DNA of 64,000 bases from Butyricimonas paravirosa (GTDB taxonomy: Bacteria; Bacteroidota; Bacteroidia; Bacteroidales; Marinifilaceae): contig NZ_CP043839.1 in NCBI RefSeq assembly GCF_032878955.1, forward strand, positions 1,054,001-1,118,000, in the 5' to 3' direction. Below the pieces are notes generated by a model, which was not told the DNA's origin, ran no database searches, and saw only the letters and a program-made list of their open reading frames with translations. Shown piece by piece: positions 62,403 through 64,000 of this stretch (position 1 is the first letter of the stretch; each line of letters starts with the position of its first letter). The position numbers and the translations under genes were made by a program.

Positions 62403-63542
62403 TTATTTCACAATAATCGTGTTTCCACGTATTTCAAATTGTACATCAGTTGTCATTTCCAACATCTTTAAATGTTCCTCAATACTATTATACTTTTTTA
62501 AATCACCCGTAAACAATTCATCTTTTACATCCGTACGTTTATAAAATACCACGACATCATACCAACGAGATAAAATAGTCAACATATCTTCCAAACGCTC
62601 CCGTTCAAAAACAAACAGACCGTCTTTCCACGAAATAAACAAGGCCGGGTTCACTTTCAATTTATCCATTTTACCACTTCCCCGATCAAAACAAGCTTGT
62701 TCCCCAGGTTCCAATAATATCTCGTTTTTGCTTTCCTCGACTTTAACACTCCCCCTTACTAATGTTGTTTCAACCCGCAAGTCATCCGGATAACATGATA
62801 AATTAAAAGCTGTTCCCAACACTTGTACGGAAAGATCTGAAGTCTTCACAATAAATGGACGCTTTTCATCTTTCGCTACCTCGAAATAAGCCTCACCCTG
62901 TAAAATGACCTCCCTACATTCATTCCCAAATGTCACCGGATACACTAATTTGGAATCAGAATTCAAGAATACTCGTGTTCCATCGGATAAAGTTAAAGCA
63001 TACTCACCTTTCCGCGGAACATACAATTCATTCATCCGCATCGTTTCCTCCCGTTTTTCTCCATCATACCTTAACCCCGTGGAATCAATCTTCAATCCGC
63101 CACCTTCACGCCCAATAATTTCCTCATTTACAACGTTCCCCAAAGCCATTTTTGTTCCATCATCCAAAGTAAGAATTGCTTTTTTCTGCCCGGGAGACAA
63201 GGTCTCCGATATATTTTCCTGTATGGGAGTATCTACCCACCAATAAAGCAACACCCCCAAAATAATTGGTAATACGATTGCGGCTGCCACTCGCATGTAA
63301 TACATCAAACGTCGTTTTCTTAAATGCGTTCGACCGGCAAATTTCCGAAATGCTGCCTCCCGATCATATTTCTTTAACTCCTGTATCACGTTCACTTCCC
63401 TCTCACCGTCCATCATCTGCTTGAAAAACTCTCGATTCTCTTCTGCCTTCATCCATTCCCACAATTCCCGGACCTCATCTTCTTGAATTGCGTGCGTTCG
63501 GAATTTTCGAAATAAACTTGCTATCCTGTAAAAATCGCTCAT
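62403..63542 (-). CDS. FecR-family anti-sigma factor
   Basis: A complete 379-residue inner-membrane protein: cytoplasmic N-terminal helical part that holds the sigma factor (about 1-78), one membrane helix (about 81-103, VAAAIVLPIILGVLLYWWV), the periplasmic FecR domain (about 165-270, with GEAYFEVAKDEKRPF and VLGTAFNLSCYPDD), and a C-terminal DUF4974-like domain (about 305-379). It should release or activate the ECF sigma factor when the SusC STN domain signals ligand. Encoded between the sigma factor and SusC. Confidence 0.93.
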   Translation of the reverse strand: MSDFYRIASLFRKFRTHAIQEDEVRELWEWMKAEENREFFKQMMDGEREVNVIQELKKYDREAAFRKFAGRTHLRKRRLMYYMRVAAAIVLPIILGVLLYWWVDTPIQENISETLSPGQKKAILTLDDGTKMALGNVVNEEIIGREGGGLKIDSTGLRYDGEKREETMRMNELYVPRKGEYALTLSDGTRVFLNSDSKLVYPVTFGNECREVILQGEAYFEVAKDEKRPFIVKTSDLSVQVLGTAFNLSCYPDDLRVETTLVRGSVKVEESKNEILLEPGEQACFDRGSGKMDKLKVNPALFISWKDGLFVFERERLEDMLTILSRWYDVVVFYKRTDVKDELFTGDLKKYNSIEEHLKMLEMTTDVQFEIRGNTIIVK

Positions 63543-63608
63543 AACTAAATTATGTTTCTACTATAGAAACACAGATTTACAAAACAGGGTGATAGTTTTG
63601 AGAAAAAA

Positions 63609-64000
63609 TTACAAAAAAGTAAATAAAAACATCCAACCTTCCCGGGAAAGATTCTCACGCAAATAAACGTAAGCCTTCTTTTTCAATGTTTTAACTGTAT
63701 TTACCGAAACATGCAAAGATTGAGCAATCTCTTCATTCCTCATACCTTTCATGGTCATTTCTACAATAACACGTCTCTGATCCGATAGGGAATTCAACAC
63801 GGTAAATATCTGACGATAGTACTCTTCTTCAATTAATAATTGCTCGTTATCCGTGGAATCAAATGTCATCACTTCTCCCAAATGCTGAATAAGTTCTTCC
63901 TGCCGTTTTTCCTTTTGATCCCGAATATATACCAGACAAGCATTATGTACGGAGCGATAAAGATAAGCCGACACGGCCCGCATATTTTCAAACTTTCCTT
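63609..64000 (-). CDS. ECF-type RNA polymerase sigma factor, 5' end outside window
   Basis: The C-terminal part of a sigma-70 family ECF factor. Codons before the first internal Met (63983) continue in frame to the window edge (GKFEN), so the gene starts beyond 64000. Seen are the end of region 2 (AVSAYLYRSVHNACLVYIRDQKEKR), the linker, and region 4 with its helix-turn-helix (LSDQRRVIVEMTMKG, then EEIAQSLHVSVNTVKTLKKKA). It likely activates the adjoining fecR-susC-susD operon. Gap to fecR is 66 bases. Confidence 0.9.
   Translation of the reverse strand, partial: GKFENMRAVSAYLYRSVHNACLVYIRDQKEKRQEELIQHLGEVMTFDSTDNEQLLIEEEYYRQIFTVLNSLSDQRRVIVEMTMKGMRNEEIAQSLHVSVNTVKTLKKKAYVYLRENLSREGWMFLFTFL

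Noticed and set aside
1..64000. tRNA, rRNA, tmRNA or CRISPR array
   Set aside because: No cloverleaf ending in CCA, no rRNA-like tract and no regular repeat-spacer array was recognised by reading; smpB is present but ssrA is not near it.

Overview
This window looks like a chromosomal segment from a gut-type member of the Bacteroidota. The evidence is SusC/SusD outer-membrane import pairs driven by an ECF sigma factor and FecR anti-sigma factors, a complex I operon with fused NuoCD and no NuoEFG, many lipoproteins with a Cys lipobox, and promoter -7 boxes of the TAnnTTTG type. The mix of STN-domain SusC, FISUMP lipoproteins and a LutABC/LctP set would fit Odoribacteraceae (Butyricimonas/Odoribacter), but that placement is a guess from gene content.

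Layout. 1-10.1 kb (+): tail of a FecR, then SusC, SusD, two further surface lipoproteins and two exported thioredoxin-fold proteins. 10.3-12 kb: a sugar MFS transporter and a small membrane protein. 12-16.5 kb (-): lctP-lutA-lutB-lutC, L-lactate uptake and oxidation. 16.7-19 kb (+): Yip1-like membrane protein, smpB, and a secreted M43-type metalloprotease gene broken by one in-frame stop. 19.1-24.1 kb (-): an exported plant-type leucine-rich-repeat protein and purF. 24.3-35.8 kb (+): a small exported protein, then nuoA-B-CD-H-I-J-K-L-M-N, with nuoI split by an apparent one-base frameshift. 36-38 kb: a divergent pair of DUF6266-like proteins. 38.2-43.6 kb (-): patatin-barrel protein, alpha/beta hydrolase, barrel-like protein and metallophosphoesterase lipoprotein. 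43.9-48 kb: a split KdpD (sensor half plus separate histidine kinase), ybaK and a lone receiver protein. 48-54.8 kb (-): a very large ABC-2 permease/degenerate M1/golvesin-like fusion and an exported TldE/TldD pair. 55.5-64 kb (-): a second sigma-FecR-SusC-SusD-lipoprotein-FISUMP locus, paralogous to the one at the left edge and in the opposite orientation.

The most unusual feature is not a protein. Most larger intergenic gaps from 11 to 47 kb are filled with a modular family of short repeats: AT-rich heptamer arrays (AAAATCT and TTAAAAG types), a CAGCCGCACAAGGCC block, GTTTATAAGGTCC arms, and a palindromic core of about 110 bp framed by AACTACCCCC and GGGGGTAGTT. They occupy nearly every junction inside the nuo operon, sometimes supply stop codons and C-terminal residues, and flank the DUF6266 pair as inverted copies.

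How the genes may work together: LctP/LutABC would deliver electrons from lactate and the EFG-less complex I would use a donor other than NADH through NuoEF, both feeding the quinone pool. The two SusCD loci would import unknown, possibly peptide-like, ligands under trans-envelope sigma/anti-sigma control. No tRNA, rRNA, CRISPR array, insertion sequence or prophage was recognised.
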